A stretch of DNA of 64,000 nt, taken from UBA1845 sp002338715 (GTDB lineage: Bacteria > Planctomycetota > Phycisphaerae > UBA1845). Made by a program: the position numbers and the translations under genes. The notes beneath the pieces were generated by a model. That model was not told the origin of the DNA. It made no database searches and saw nothing but the letters and a program-made list of their open reading frames with translations. This document shows positions 7,663 to 15,809 of the stretch, piece by piece (the stretch's first letter is position 1; each line of letters begins with the position of its first letter). The stretch is from positions 66,120 through 130,119 of the forward strand of contig DAORAL010000009.1 in the NCBI GenBank assembly GCA_035344155.1, in the 5' to 3' direction.

Positions 7663-9195
7663 TTAGTTTGAAGTCGCCTGGATGGCTGGCGATGCGTTTG
7701 AATCCGCAGCTTGTTCATCGCGTCGACGTAGCAGGCGCACGGGTCGCGACAGCACACCCATCCAAAGAAAACCCAATCCATACAGCAACAGAAAGATGCT
7801 GAAGAAGTAGCGGTTGCAATCGAGATATTGTTTGAACGTCCAAAGCGAATAGACGCCGAGGACGATTTCCAGAATCCAGAGTTGCTGTTGGGCGACTTGG
7901 TAATGGCCCATCGCCCGCTTGCCGGCAGTGCTTCCGGATTTTGGCGTGCGGACGAATTCGCCGCCTTTCAGATAAAGCCCTCGAATCACCGCGATCGAAT
8001 TGTTGACGCAGATACCCACGCCCAGAATCAGCATGCTCGGAATCACCCGCACACCGCCCCAGCCCTCACCCAGCGCGAAGCGTGCGTAGGTGTAGACGGC
8101 TGACGGAATAATCGCCGTCACGCAGACGACCGCCCATATTCCGTAGAACCATTCCTGAAAGTGTGCGCCTTTGAGCCAGATCAGCAGCATCGGTCGCGCG
8201 ACGACCGCCAAGATCAGCATGAACACCGCGACGGCATAGTGCGTCAGATGCAGCGAGGCTTCGAGCTTTTGACCGATGGTCAGATGCGAACGCCAGATGC
8301 GCGGGAGCAACTTGCGGGCGACTTGAATCGATCCGGTTGCCCAACGCCGCTGCTGACTCTTGAACGCGTTGGCGGTCCCGGGCAGTTCAGCCGGACACGC
8401 GACATCCACGCAGTATTCGATTTCCCAACCGGCTAACTGAGCGCGGTAGGAGAGGTCGAGGTCTTCGGTCAAGGTGTCAGCCGACCACCCGCCGACTTTT
8501 TCGTCGAGGATCGCCGCTTTTCGCCAGATGCCAGCCGTTCCGTTGAAATTCATCAACAGACCATTCCATGCACGGGCGCCTTGCTCGATGGCGAAGTGCC
8601 CGTCGATGCCGAGTGCCTGAGCGCGGGTGAGCCAGGATTCGTCGCGGTTGAGATGTCCCCAGCGTCCCTGCATGCATGCCGCTTTTGGATTGGCGACGAG
8701 CAGGGCGATGCACTTTTTGAGGAATTCGGACGGTGGGACAAAGTCCGCGTCGAAGATCGCGAGGAACTCACCTTTGGCCTGTGGTGTGGCGTGGGCGAGC
8801 GCGCCGGCTTTGTATCCGTGACGGTCGTCGCGCCGGACGACGCGAATGTCGAACCCGCGGTCGGCGTATTGTCGGACGATCTTGTCGATCAGATCGCGGC
8901 AGTTGTCGGTGCTGTCGTCGAGGACCTGGATTTCGTGTTTGTCTTTGGGATAGTCCATCGCCACAACGGCATCGATCAAGCGCGTGACGACATCGGCTTC
9001 GTTGTAAACGGGAAGTTGCGTCGTGACGGTGGGCCAGGATGCGCGATCGTCGGCTTCGACAAAGGCATCGATGATCGCTTTTTGCTCCGCGCGCTTGGCT
9101 TTCTGTTTGCGGGCAAAGAGTGCGAGCAAGATAGCCAGGTGCAAACCGTATCCGGATGCAGCGACGGTTGCGATCAGAAACAATACGAACGACAT
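7663..9195 (-). CDS. family 2 processive glycosyltransferase (cellulose/mannan synthase-like)
   Basis: Membrane glycosyltransferase of about 510 residues. One membrane segment precedes the GT-A catalytic domain, which shows TQLPVYNEADVV, DDSTDNC (first Asp), IFDADF (DxD), TEDLDLSYR (catalytic base) and QQRRWATGS (QxxRW), the D-D-D-QxxRW set of processive beta-glycosyltransferases. Four or five more membrane segments follow. Likely substrate is a nucleotide sugar polymerised and exported through the membrane; related proteins are annotated as cellulose or glucomannan synthases. I choose ATG 9195, because TTG 9216 adds seven residues and its GGAG lies about 12 bases away; both are possible. It is paired with the GT-C gene downstream. 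Confidence 0.85.
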   Translation of the reverse strand: MSFVLFLIATVAASGYGLHLAILLALFARKQKAKRAEQKAIIDAFVEADDRASWPTVTTQLPVYNEADVVTRLIDAVVAMDYPKDKHEIQVLDDSTDNCRDLIDKIVRQYADRGFDIRVVRRDDRHGYKAGALAHATPQAKGEFLAIFDADFVPPSEFLKKCIALLVANPKAACMQGRWGHLNRDESWLTRAQALGIDGHFAIEQGARAWNGLLMNFNGTAGIWRKAAILDEKVGGWSADTLTEDLDLSYRAQLAGWEIEYCVDVACPAELPGTANAFKSQQRRWATGSIQVARKLLPRIWRSHLTIGQKLEASLHLTHYAVAVFMLILAVVARPMLLIWLKGAHFQEWFYGIWAVVCVTAIIPSAVYTYARFALGEGWGGVRVIPSMLILGVGICVNNSIAVIRGLYLKGGEFVRTPKSGSTAGKRAMGHYQVAQQQLWILEIVLGVYSLWTFKQYLDCNRYFFSIFLLLYGLGFLWMGVLSRPVRLLRRRDEQAADSNASPAIQATSN

Positions 9196-9316
9196 GTCAA
9201 CGAGTATGGGTTGCAATCTGGTGATTAACTCCGGGTATCATTTTTGATATTTGGCGGCCGCCATCGGAACCGAGGACTTGCTTGTGCTGCGGGAATCGAT
9301 TTCGATCGGCCACTAT

Positions 9317-10225
9317 CTATCTGCGCCAGTTGTTCAGTCGCCAATCATATTTGAGGTACGACACACGCCACGTGTCCGTTCGTAACGACCGGGCAAGCGA
9401 GCTATCTTGCACGTTGTCAGCCGCAAACGTCAAGACACTGCGGCTGGAATTCTTATATTTTGGGTTAATCAGGTCGGATTGGTACCATTGTATCAATTCT
9501 GACACCGACCAATTCTTCTTAGTTGCCTCAAATTGACTACGATTTTTGTCAGTGAGAAACGATTGGGTGGCTCGGTTGAGCTGCTCGTCGAGACGTTCGG
9601 CGACGAATGGTTCGCGGCTTAGGACTGGGCAACCGAGTGCGCAGCAGACGAGGGCGAAGTGGATGCGCGGGTCGCCCTGGTCGGGTGCGAGTCGTTCGAA
9701 TTGCTCGCGCTTGCTGGCGTCGAGATCATCCCACTGTCGAAGCATGAATTTCTTTTCGATGTCGTCCAGCGTAAGGCGTATTTTGCCGACCTCGAACCGA
9801 ATGCCGACGAAGAAACCTTTGCTCGCCGGCAAACCCTCGATCGGTTGCTCGACGACGGAAAACGATTCCCATTTCGTTTCGTTATTCGGCAGTCGCAACG
9901 TCACGCCATAGATCGCCAGCGCGTTGTACGCATTGATCCAGAACGCCTTTCGTTCGTCGGATGTCTTCAGTTGATCAAGGTCAAAGTCGGCGAGCTGACC
10001 GACAAACGCAATCAGGTCCGCGTCTGTTTTGGCCGACTTGTAATCAACAAGTCCGGAATGGCTCACGTGGTTTTGCAAGAACTTCGACCAGCTTTGATCG
10101 GTCTGTGCTGTGGCGGCTTGGGGAACCGGTGCGTCCCAAGCCAACACCGGCGCGCCGGCAACGAGCAACGACCCCATGATGACGATCGTTGCGATTGATC
10201 GGATTTGTTTGAAAGGAAATGTCAT
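9317..10225 (-). CDS. secreted DUF547-domain protein
   Basis: A 302-residue exported protein of unknown function. The start ATG 10225 has a GGGAG ribosome-binding site and gives a clean signal peptide (IATIVIMGSLLVAGAPVLAWDA). The DUF547 domain covers about residues 45-240 with KAFWINAYNALAIY, LTLDDIEKK and the cysteine/histidine block DPRIHFALVCCALGCPVL, which looks like a possible catalytic or metal site, then LDEQLNRATQSFL. An upstream in-frame extension to 10411 lacks a ribosome-binding site and carries no family similarity. The last 250 bases are slightly richer in A+T than neighbouring genes. Role not known; the block resembles cysteine-containing active sites but that is inference. Confidence 0.85.
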   Translation of the reverse strand: MTFPFKQIRSIATIVIMGSLLVAGAPVLAWDAPVPQAATAQTDQSWSKFLQNHVSHSGLVDYKSAKTDADLIAFVGQLADFDLDQLKTSDERKAFWINAYNALAIYGVTLRLPNNETKWESFSVVEQPIEGLPASKGFFVGIRFEVGKIRLTLDDIEKKFMLRQWDDLDASKREQFERLAPDQGDPRIHFALVCCALGCPVLSREPFVAERLDEQLNRATQSFLTDKNRSQFEATKKNWSVSELIQWYQSDLINPKYKNSSRSVLTFAADNVQDSSLARSLRTDTWRVSYLKYDWRLNNWRR

Positions 10226-10357
10226 GCCGCTCCCGTTCGATGCGGCTGATCGAATCCGTTCGGCAGTCGCTGGGTCACAATCCAAGTCAAGCCCGGACCT
10301 CCAACGGCTCGATTTTAGGCGAAACACGACCAACGGTCCAACAGCCGGGCCGTCGCG

Positions 10358-10386
10358 TTGACACTTTCGGAGGCGACCGTTACGAT
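10358..10386 (+). promoter_or_regulatory. consensus-like promoter of icd
   Basis: TTGACA (10358-10363), a 17-base spacer and TACGAT (10381-10386) lie 68 bases before the icd start. The -35 is perfect and the -10 has 4 of 6 matches. The TTG of this -35 box would otherwise be read as an upstream start of icd, which I reject. A GTCAGCCG octamer sits at 10400-10407, in the expected leader. Confidence 0.6.
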
Positions 10387-10453
10387 CCGCGACTCGCCTG
10401 TCAGCCGACAAAATGTGTCAATTTTCAGGGAATTTTTGCAAGGATCAGACACG

Positions 10454-11719
10454 ATGAACACCGCTTCAGCAGAACTCAAACCACCAACATCGGGCGCCAC
10501 CATCACCATGGGCAAAGACGGTTTGAACGTCCCCAACAACCCGATCATTCCGTTCATCGAAGGCGATGGCATTGGGCGGGATATCTGGCGGGCATCGGTT
10601 CGCGTGTTTGATGCGGCTGTCGAAAAAGCGTACGGCGGCGAACGCAAAATCGAATGGTACGAAGTGCTCGCGGGCGAGAAGGCGCACAACGCCACCGGGT
10701 CATGGCTGCCCGATGAAACACTCAAGGCGTTTGAAACCTATCTCGTCGGAATCAAAGGTCCGCTGACGACGCCGGTGGGCGGTGGTATTCGTTCGCTGAA
10801 CGTGGCCCTTCGTCAGCAGCTTGATCTTTATACGTGCCTGCGTCCGGTGCAATACTTCACGGGCGTGCCGTCACCGGTGAAGCATCCTGAGAAAACCGAC
10901 ATGGTCATCTTCCGCGAGAACTCGGAAGACATCTATGCGGGCATCGAATTTGAAAACGGTACGGAAGACAACAAACGCTTCATGAAGTTCTTCCAAGCCG
11001 AATTCCCGGCGATGTTCAAGAAGATCCGCTTCCCCGAATCGTCGGGCATCGGCATCAAGCCGGTCAGCCAGGAAGGCACCGAGCGCATCGTCAAAGCCGC
11101 GATCAAGTACGCGATCGACAACGACAAGCCGTCGGTCACCTTGATCCACAAAGGCAACATCATGAAGTTCACCGAGGGCGGCTTCCGCGACTGGGGTTAC
11201 CAGGTTTCGAAAGATCACTTCGGCGCAACCGAACTCGACGGCGGTCCGTGGACGCACTTTAAGAATCCCAAGACCGGCAAGCAGATCATCGTCAAGGACG
11301 TCATCGCCGATGCGTTCCTCCAGCAGATTCTCACACGGCCGGCAGAGTACAGCGTGATCACCACGATGAACCTCAACGGTGACTACATCTCCGACGCGCT
11401 GGCGGCGTGTGTCGGCGGCATCGGTATCGCACCGGGCGGTAACATCAACTACGACACCGGCACCGCGATCTTCGAAGCGACGCACGGAACTGCTCCCAAG
11501 TACGCTGACCAGGACAAGGTCAACCCCGGTTCGGTGATTCTTTCGGGTGAGATGATGTTTCGTTATCTCGGTTGGAAGGAAGCAGCCGACGCCGTGATCA
11601 AGGGCATCGACGGTGCGATCGGCGCGAAGACGGTCACGTACGACTTCCACCGTCAGATGGAAGGCGCGACGTTGCTCAAGTGCAGCGAATTCGGTGACGC
11701 GGTCATCAAGCACATGTAA
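10454..11719 (+). CDS. icd: NADP-dependent isocitrate dehydrogenase
   Basis: TCA-cycle enzyme converting isocitrate to 2-oxoglutarate and CO2 with NADP+. The 421-residue protein matches the E. coli-type homodimeric family: PFIEGDGIGRD near the N-terminus, the substrate loop TPVGGGIRSLNV with the regulatory-site serine, SEDIYAGIEF, MNLNGDYISDALAA with the metal-binding aspartates, and HGTAPKYADQDKVNPGS, whose Lys-Tyr pair indicates NADP+ rather than NAD+. The ATG at 10454 is preceded by AAGGA with a 10-base spacing. A strong promoter lies upstream. A REP-like palindrome begins 28 bases after the stop. Confidence 0.97.
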   Translation: MNTASAELKPPTSGATITMGKDGLNVPNNPIIPFIEGDGIGRDIWRASVRVFDAAVEKAYGGERKIEWYEVLAGEKAHNATGSWLPDETLKAFETYLVGIKGPLTTPVGGGIRSLNVALRQQLDLYTCLRPVQYFTGVPSPVKHPEKTDMVIFRENSEDIYAGIEFENGTEDNKRFMKFFQAEFPAMFKKIRFPESSGIGIKPVSQEGTERIVKAAIKYAIDNDKPSVTLIHKGNIMKFTEGGFRDWGYQVSKDHFGATELDGGPWTHFKNPKTGKQIIVKDVIADAFLQQILTRPAEYSVITTMNLNGDYISDALAACVGGIGIAPGGNINYDTGTAIFEATHGTAPKYADQDKVNPGSVILSGEMMFRYLGWKEAADAVIKGIDGAIGAKTVTYDFHRQMEGATLLKCSEFGDAVIKHM

Positions 11720-11747
11720 GATCTAGACGTTCGCAGGCAACGTCGTT

Positions 11748-11813
11748 GTAGGGTGGGCCATGCCCACCGCCGTTCGAATCGCAACAACAAATGGTGGGCA
11801 CGGCCCACCCTAC
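11748..11813. repeat. REP-like inverted repeat, GTAGGGTGGGCC subtype
   Basis: Arms at 11748-11768 and 11793-11813 are 21 bases long and complementary except for one base. Each arm carries an inner GGGC..GCCC palindrome. It fills most of the gap between icd and the aldo/keto reductase gene and ends 14 bases before the reductase start, so it may act as a transcript-end or mRNA-stabilising structure. The copy at the right window edge (63951 onward) has the same arm sequence with one change. Confidence 0.88.
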
Positions 11814-11827
11814 GGTGCGGAGGCGTG

Positions 11828-12814
11828 ATGGAAAAGAGACGACTTGGCCATAGCGGCATTGAAGTTTCCGAGGTCAGTCTCGGTTGTTGGACGATGGGCG
11901 GACCCAACTGGTCGCAGGGTAATCCGGTTGGCTGGGCGGATGTCGATGAATCCGAGTGCATCGAAGCCGTGCACCACGCGCTCGATCGCGGCGTCAACCA
12001 CTTCGACAATGCCGACGTGTATGGCAACGGCCGAGCTGAGCGGATGTTGGCCAAGGCTTTGGGCGAAAGGCGCAAGGACGTGATCGTCGCGACGAAGGTC
12101 GGTCACTTCAAGGGCACCGCGATCAACGCCTATGATCCGCTGCACATCCGTCATCAATGCGAGCAGTCGCTGCGCAATTTGAACACCGACTACGTCGACG
12201 TTTATTATTTCCACCACGGCGACTTCGGCGAAGGCGACATGTATGTCGATGGCGCGGTCGAGGTGGCCAACCGTTTGAAGGACGAAGGCAAGATTCGCGC
12301 GATCGGGTTGAGCGCATACAGCGACGACGACTTCACACGCCTCGTCCCCAAGATCAAACCGACGGCACTGCAAAGCTGGGCCCACTGCATGGACGACGGT
12401 TTTATTCGAAGCGGCGGGGCGGTGCAGAAACTTCTCGAAGCGTACGACATGGCCTTCGTCGCCTTCAGCCCGCTGAACCAGGGGATTTTGCTCGGTAAGT
12501 ACAGCAGCGAAAAAGCGCCGTCATTTCCAGAAGGCGACATCCGTAGCAGCCGCGACAAATTCAAAGCGGACAAACTCCAAGCCGCCAACGTCTGCATCGA
12601 TCAGATCAAGTCGATGTTCGGTTCGTCGATTGAAGAGATGGCCCGCGTGGCGCTGCAATATGTGCTTGCACATGATCGCGTCGCGTGCGTCATTCCAGGC
12701 TTTCGCAACAAGCGACAGGTCGAGTGCAACCTCGCGGCGGCTGGCAAACCACTGAGCGATGCCGAAGTGCGCACGATCCGCGACATCTACGAAGCGTGCC
12801 CGGTCGGCCAATAG
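11828..12814 (+). CDS. aldo/keto reductase
   Basis: Cytoplasmic NADPH-dependent carbonyl reductase of 328 residues with a TIM-barrel fold. The catalytic tetrad can be placed: Asp and Tyr in FDNADVYGNG, Lys in VATKVG, and His in YYFHHGD. C-terminal VIPGFRNKRQVECNLAAA is the usual cofactor-binding end. ATG 11828 has GGAGG just upstream; an ATG at 11753 would translate through the REP-like repeat and is rejected. The substrate is unknown. The gene meets pgeF tail to tail with only one base between the stops. Confidence 0.9.
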   Translation: MEKRRLGHSGIEVSEVSLGCWTMGGPNWSQGNPVGWADVDESECIEAVHHALDRGVNHFDNADVYGNGRAERMLAKALGERRKDVIVATKVGHFKGTAINAYDPLHIRHQCEQSLRNLNTDYVDVYYFHHGDFGEGDMYVDGAVEVANRLKDEGKIRAIGLSAYSDDDFTRLVPKIKPTALQSWAHCMDDGFIRSGGAVQKLLEAYDMAFVAFSPLNQGILLGKYSSEKAPSFPEGDIRSSRDKFKADKLQAANVCIDQIKSMFGSSIEEMARVALQYVLAHDRVACVIPGFRNKRQVECNLAAAGKPLSDAEVRTIRDIYEACPVGQ

Positions 12815-12815
12815 G

Positions 12816-13610
12816 TCACGCGATTTTTGCTAATAGCGCAGCTTGCCCGGCATTGGGGCCCTGCCGCCGGTAGGAATAAAACCGCGTGTCGCAGATCGTG
12901 CATTGCGACGGCAAAGCGATACGCTCGGGCGCAATCCCGCACTGCTCCAACTGCTGGGCGATCATCAACGGTAAATTGAGATAGAGTTTCGATTCGGCGG
13001 TTGCCTTTCGCAGAACCGTTGATGCGTCAACCGCGCTGGCTTCGGCCTGCATCGCGACGTCTTCCTTGATTTCATAGCAGCATCCACCGGCGCAAGGTCC
13101 GATCGTTGCGCTTGCGTTGGACATGTTCGCACCGAATTTGTCGGTCATCGTCGCAATCAAGGAGGCGACGACGTTCAGGCACGAGCCTTTCCATCCGCTG
13201 TGTGCAAGGCCAAGAATTTTTCGGGCAGGGTCGAACACCATCACCGTCGGGCAGTCAGCCGTGAAGGCCATGAGGGTGACGTTTGGATCGTCGGTCGCGA
13301 ATCCATCCACGCCGTCAAAGACGCGGTTTCCGTCGCGCGCACCGACTGCGGCGATGTTCGTGTCATGGGCCTGTTTCGCGCAGACGAGTTGGGCCACCGA
13401 TGAACCGATTGCATCGCAAGCGCTCGCACGTCGGGTAATGGTCTGGTCGGTATCGCTCCCGCTTGTCGTGGACATGTTGCAGCCGAGCGGTGCAAACACA
13501 TGTTGCAAGCCGGCGATGTCGCTGGCGAATGATGAACGCCAATATATTGCGGCTGGATCTTTGGGCGGCGACCATCCGGCGCTTGCATATTGGAGCGGTG
13601 CGGGCGTCAC
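12816..13610 (-). CDS. pgeF: peptidoglycan editing factor PgeF (YfiH, laccase-domain family)
   Basis: A 264-residue cytoplasmic protein of the YfiH/DUF152 family. In E. coli PgeF removes peptidoglycan precursors carrying L-Ser in place of L-Ala; relatives are also reported as purine nucleoside phosphorylases and laccases. Metal-ligand motifs are visible: KQAHDT, FDGVDG, FTADCPTVMVFDP, LAHSGWKG (His), GPCAGGCCYE (Cys) and CTICDTRFYSYRR. Its ATG overlaps the stop of the upstream alcohol dehydrogenase gene by four bases (ATGA), so the two are probably co-translated. The biochemical role is taken from the family, not from the context. Confidence 0.92.
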   Translation of the reverse strand: MTPAPLQYASAGWSPPKDPAAIYWRSSFASDIAGLQHVFAPLGCNMSTTSGSDTDQTITRRASACDAIGSSVAQLVCAKQAHDTNIAAVGARDGNRVFDGVDGFATDDPNVTLMAFTADCPTVMVFDPARKILGLAHSGWKGSCLNVVASLIATMTDKFGANMSNASATIGPCAGGCCYEIKEDVAMQAEASAVDASTVLRKATAESKLYLNLPLMIAQQLEQCGIAPERIALPSQCTICDTRFYSYRRQGPNAGQAALLAKIA

Positions 13611-14563
13611 GGATTAATCTTAAGAAGCACTTTGACGGTGTTTGGTTTGGCGTTGATTTCAAACGCTTCGAGTCCGCGCTCGATGCCGATGGTGCGGGAG
13701 ATCATCGAGCGCACGTCGATTTGCCTTCGGGCGAGTGAGGCGATGGCGTCGGCGAAGGGGCCGCAGCGACTGCCGACGATATTGACTTCGTTGATCACCG
13801 TCGGCGCCAGGTCGATCTTGCCGCCATCGGCGTAGGTGCTCTTGAGGACGATCGTTCCGCGCGGGCGCACCATCTGCTGCGCGATCGCCAACCCCTGCGG
13901 CGAACCGGTGCATTCGATCACCACATCGCGATCATTACGCGGCGCAAGGCGCTGCACGTCGATCGATTGAATGTGTTTCTTTTCGGCCAACTCCAGCGTG
14001 TGCGGGTTGCGGCCGACCACATCGAGGCGGCAGTCCAGAGTCGAAATAACCTGGGCGATGAGCAGCCCAAGCTTGCCGCTACCAACCACGCTGACGTGCA
14101 TGCGTTCATCGAGCGGAACCTGCTTGATCACCTGCCAGGCGGCTGCTAACGGTTCGACGAAGACGGCTTCCTCGTCGGAGACGCTGTCGGGGATTTCGTG
14201 CAGGTTTCGCACGGGCATGGTGACGAAATCTGCGAAGCACCCGTCCTTGTTGAGAATGCCCAGCACGGTGCGGTTGGGGCAGTGGTTGGACAAACCGGCT
14301 TGGCACATGGGGCACGATTGACAAACGCAATTGATTTCGCAGGCGACGCGCTTGCCGACCCACGCATCGGGACCGGTAACGACTTCGCCGACCATCTCAT
14401 GCCCGAGCACGCCCTTAAAGCCCATGTACCCTTGCATGAGCGCTTCATCGGTGCTGCAGATGCCCGCATAGCGCACCTTGACGAGGCACTCTTTCTCGGC
14501 TGGCACCGGGTCGGGGTAGTCGTCGCGAAAGGACAACGTTTTGTCGAATACGAGTGCTCTCAA
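13607..14563 (-). CDS. zinc-dependent medium-chain alcohol dehydrogenase
   Basis: A 318-residue NAD(P)-dependent oxidoreductase. The GroES-like N-terminal domain has YAGICSTDEALMQGYMGFKG, the catalytic-zinc GHE motif (LGHEMVGEV), and a structural-zinc cysteine cluster CVCQSCPMCQAGLSNHC. The Rossmann domain carries VVGSGKLGLLIAQ. I start at TTG 14563, 16 bases after the upstream stop, because the family similarity begins right there (LRALVFD); the nearest ATG, 14695, would overlap the HEAT gene by more than 100 bases. Substrate unknown; overall resembles threonine/sorbitol dehydrogenase-like members. Coupled to pgeF downstream. Confidence 0.88.
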   Translation of the reverse strand: MRALVFDKTLSFRDDYPDPVPAEKECLVKVRYAGICSTDEALMQGYMGFKGVLGHEMVGEVVTGPDAWVGKRVACEINCVCQSCPMCQAGLSNHCPNRTVLGILNKDGCFADFVTMPVRNLHEIPDSVSDEEAVFVEPLAAAWQVIKQVPLDERMHVSVVGSGKLGLLIAQVISTLDCRLDVVGRNPHTLELAEKKHIQSIDVQRLAPRNDRDVVIECTGSPQGLAIAQQMVRPRGTIVLKSTYADGGKIDLAPTVINEVNIVGSRCGPFADAIASLARRQIDVRSMISRTIGIERGLEAFEINAKPNTVKVLLKINP

Positions 14564-14579
14564 GCTGGGATTCCCGAAG

Positions 14580-15410
14580 TTACTTGTTCCAGTTGAACCA
14601 CGATCGTTTTTCTGATTTCTGCGCCCCAGCGTCAGCCGGTGCATTCGCAAACGGATCAGCCACCCCGGACACGAAGTGTTGCCAATCCTCGGCATTGCAA
14701 TCGTACGATTCGCCGGTGAGCCGGTGTAACGATTTTTCGGCTTCGTAGCAAATCCCGAAATCGCGCTGGTTGAGTGCCAGGATCAAAATGTCCAACGATT
14801 GTCGCGTCGGAAAGCAGCCGAGCATGCGAACGGCTTCGAGTCGCACGTGGCGCGAGCGATCATTTTCGACGATCTGACCGGCCAGGTTCACCGACGGTGC
14901 AAGTTGCTCGGCTGGTGTGCGATCGGTTTCGATGCAGTTGCGAATTGTCTTTATCGCCATCGATCGGACCGACGCATTGTCTGCCGGAAGCTTTCGGTCA
15001 ACGTCGGCTTGGACAATTGCGAGGGCGGTGTCGCACGATTCGGGCGTTTGCGATTGATCCAGCACAAGCATCGCCGCCGATCGCACCGGTTCGCTTTCAT
15101 CCTGGTTGGCCACGTCGATCAGTGTTTGAATCACGCGGGCATCGGTCAGGTGCTTGCTTTCACCGAGTCGGTGGATCGCGCCGCGTCGTTCGTCGGCCGA
15201 TGGATCGTTCGTCGCGACGGTGATGTAATGGTCGACATCGCCCGAGGTGAGCAGCATCGTCGGTTTGTGATCGCGAATCTTGCCGGCGCACCCGGTCAGC
15301 GCGAACAATCCAACCGTACCAATCGCAACCATCAGCCGAGGCGACGTCAGCCGGCATCTTTGTGCGGGGAGTGCAATTCGGGCGAAGCGGGTCTTGGGTG
15401 GGCGAATCAT
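14580..15410 (-). CDS. HEAT-repeat lipoprotein
   Basis: A 276-residue lipoprotein: signal peptide ending in the lipobox LTGC (about residue 41), then four or so HEAT-like helical repeats, for example DERRGAIHRLGES, SEPVRSAAMLVLDQS and RHVRLEAVRMLGCF. It is expected in the periplasm facing one of the membranes, as a scaffold. The tail is basic and aromatic (KRSWFNWNK). Either ATG 15410 or ATG 15332 could start it; the shorter form keeps the lipobox. No enzyme motif is visible. First gene of the run with the alcohol dehydrogenase and pgeF. Confidence 0.75.
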   Translation of the reverse strand: MIRPPKTRFARIALPAQRCRLTSPRLMVAIGTVGLFALTGCAGKIRDHKPTMLLTSGDVDHYITVATNDPSADERRGAIHRLGESKHLTDARVIQTLIDVANQDESEPVRSAAMLVLDQSQTPESCDTALAIVQADVDRKLPADNASVRSMAIKTIRNCIETDRTPAEQLAPSVNLAGQIVENDRSRHVRLEAVRMLGCFPTRQSLDILILALNQRDFGICYEAEKSLHRLTGESYDCNAEDWQHFVSGVADPFANAPADAGAQKSEKRSWFNWNK

Positions 15411-15578
15411 GACGCAGATGGGGATGACTCCGGGATCTGGCGATGCGATCGAAATCTGTGATGTATTGAATTGTCAGCCAACGCAAATTACCACCTTTGT
15501 CAAACCCGCTCAATGGACATATCCGCGTGATGCATGCGGGGCGGCTGTGAATCAATGGGTCGCGGGGCGGCTTGGCCA

Positions 15579-15607
15579 TAGACGACACCGCCAAGCGCTC
15601 TTACAAT
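15579..15607 (+). promoter_or_regulatory. candidate promoter for the BamD-like/LptE-like genes
   Basis: TAGACG (15579-15584; 4 of 6 matches), 17-base spacer, TACAAT (15602-15607; 5 of 6). It would give a leader of about 200 bases containing the 21-base repeats. Confidence 0.35.
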
Positions 15608-15710
15608 GCAAATCGCCCGTTTTGAGATGACCGGAACCTGAGATGGATCGCATGCAAGCAGGTTCAGCCGACGTTGACTGGCGGGCAGGCAAATCTGCAC
15701 GAATTCGATC

Positions 15711-15773
15711 GGGTCAAGAATTGGTCCAACAGGGTCATGAACGGGCCCGACAGGGTCTTGAATTGGCATGATT
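15711..15773 (+). repeat. three tandem 21-base imperfect repeats
   Basis: Units start with GGGTC at 15711, 15732 and 15753, exactly 21 bases apart, and share GGGTCNNGAANNGG. They lie in the leader of the BamD-like gene just upstream of its ribosome-binding site. Seven-codon periodicity could produce a short repeated peptide but no start or continuous gene supports this. Confidence 0.7.
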
Positions 15774-15809
15774 CGCTGTTGCGTGCCTTCTGGAAAAGGA
15801 GTTCGCTCA

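Larger units (their letters stand above)
15411..15809. other. 399-base divergent intergenic region
   Basis: This gap separates the minus-strand HEAT lipoprotein from the plus-strand BamD-like gene. It holds a candidate promoter at 15579-15607, three 21-base direct repeats at 15711-15773 and a strong ribosome-binding site AAAGGAG at 15796-15801. I see no convincing coding region; frames open across it show low-complexity translation of the repeats only. Confidence 0.6.

Noticed and set aside
10358..10453. Longer start for icd at TTG 10358
   Set aside because: This TTG is part of a perfect -35 box with a -10 at 17 bases; ATG 10454 has its own ribosome-binding site and family start.
11753..11827. 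Longer start for the aldo/keto reductase at ATG 11753
   Set aside because: The extra 25 codons come from the REP-like repeat and match nothing in the family.
15411..15809. A small gene encoding DPVGP-type repeats in the leader of the BamD-like gene (minus strand)
   Set aside because: No ribosome-binding site and the peptide is a translation of the 21-base repeats only.
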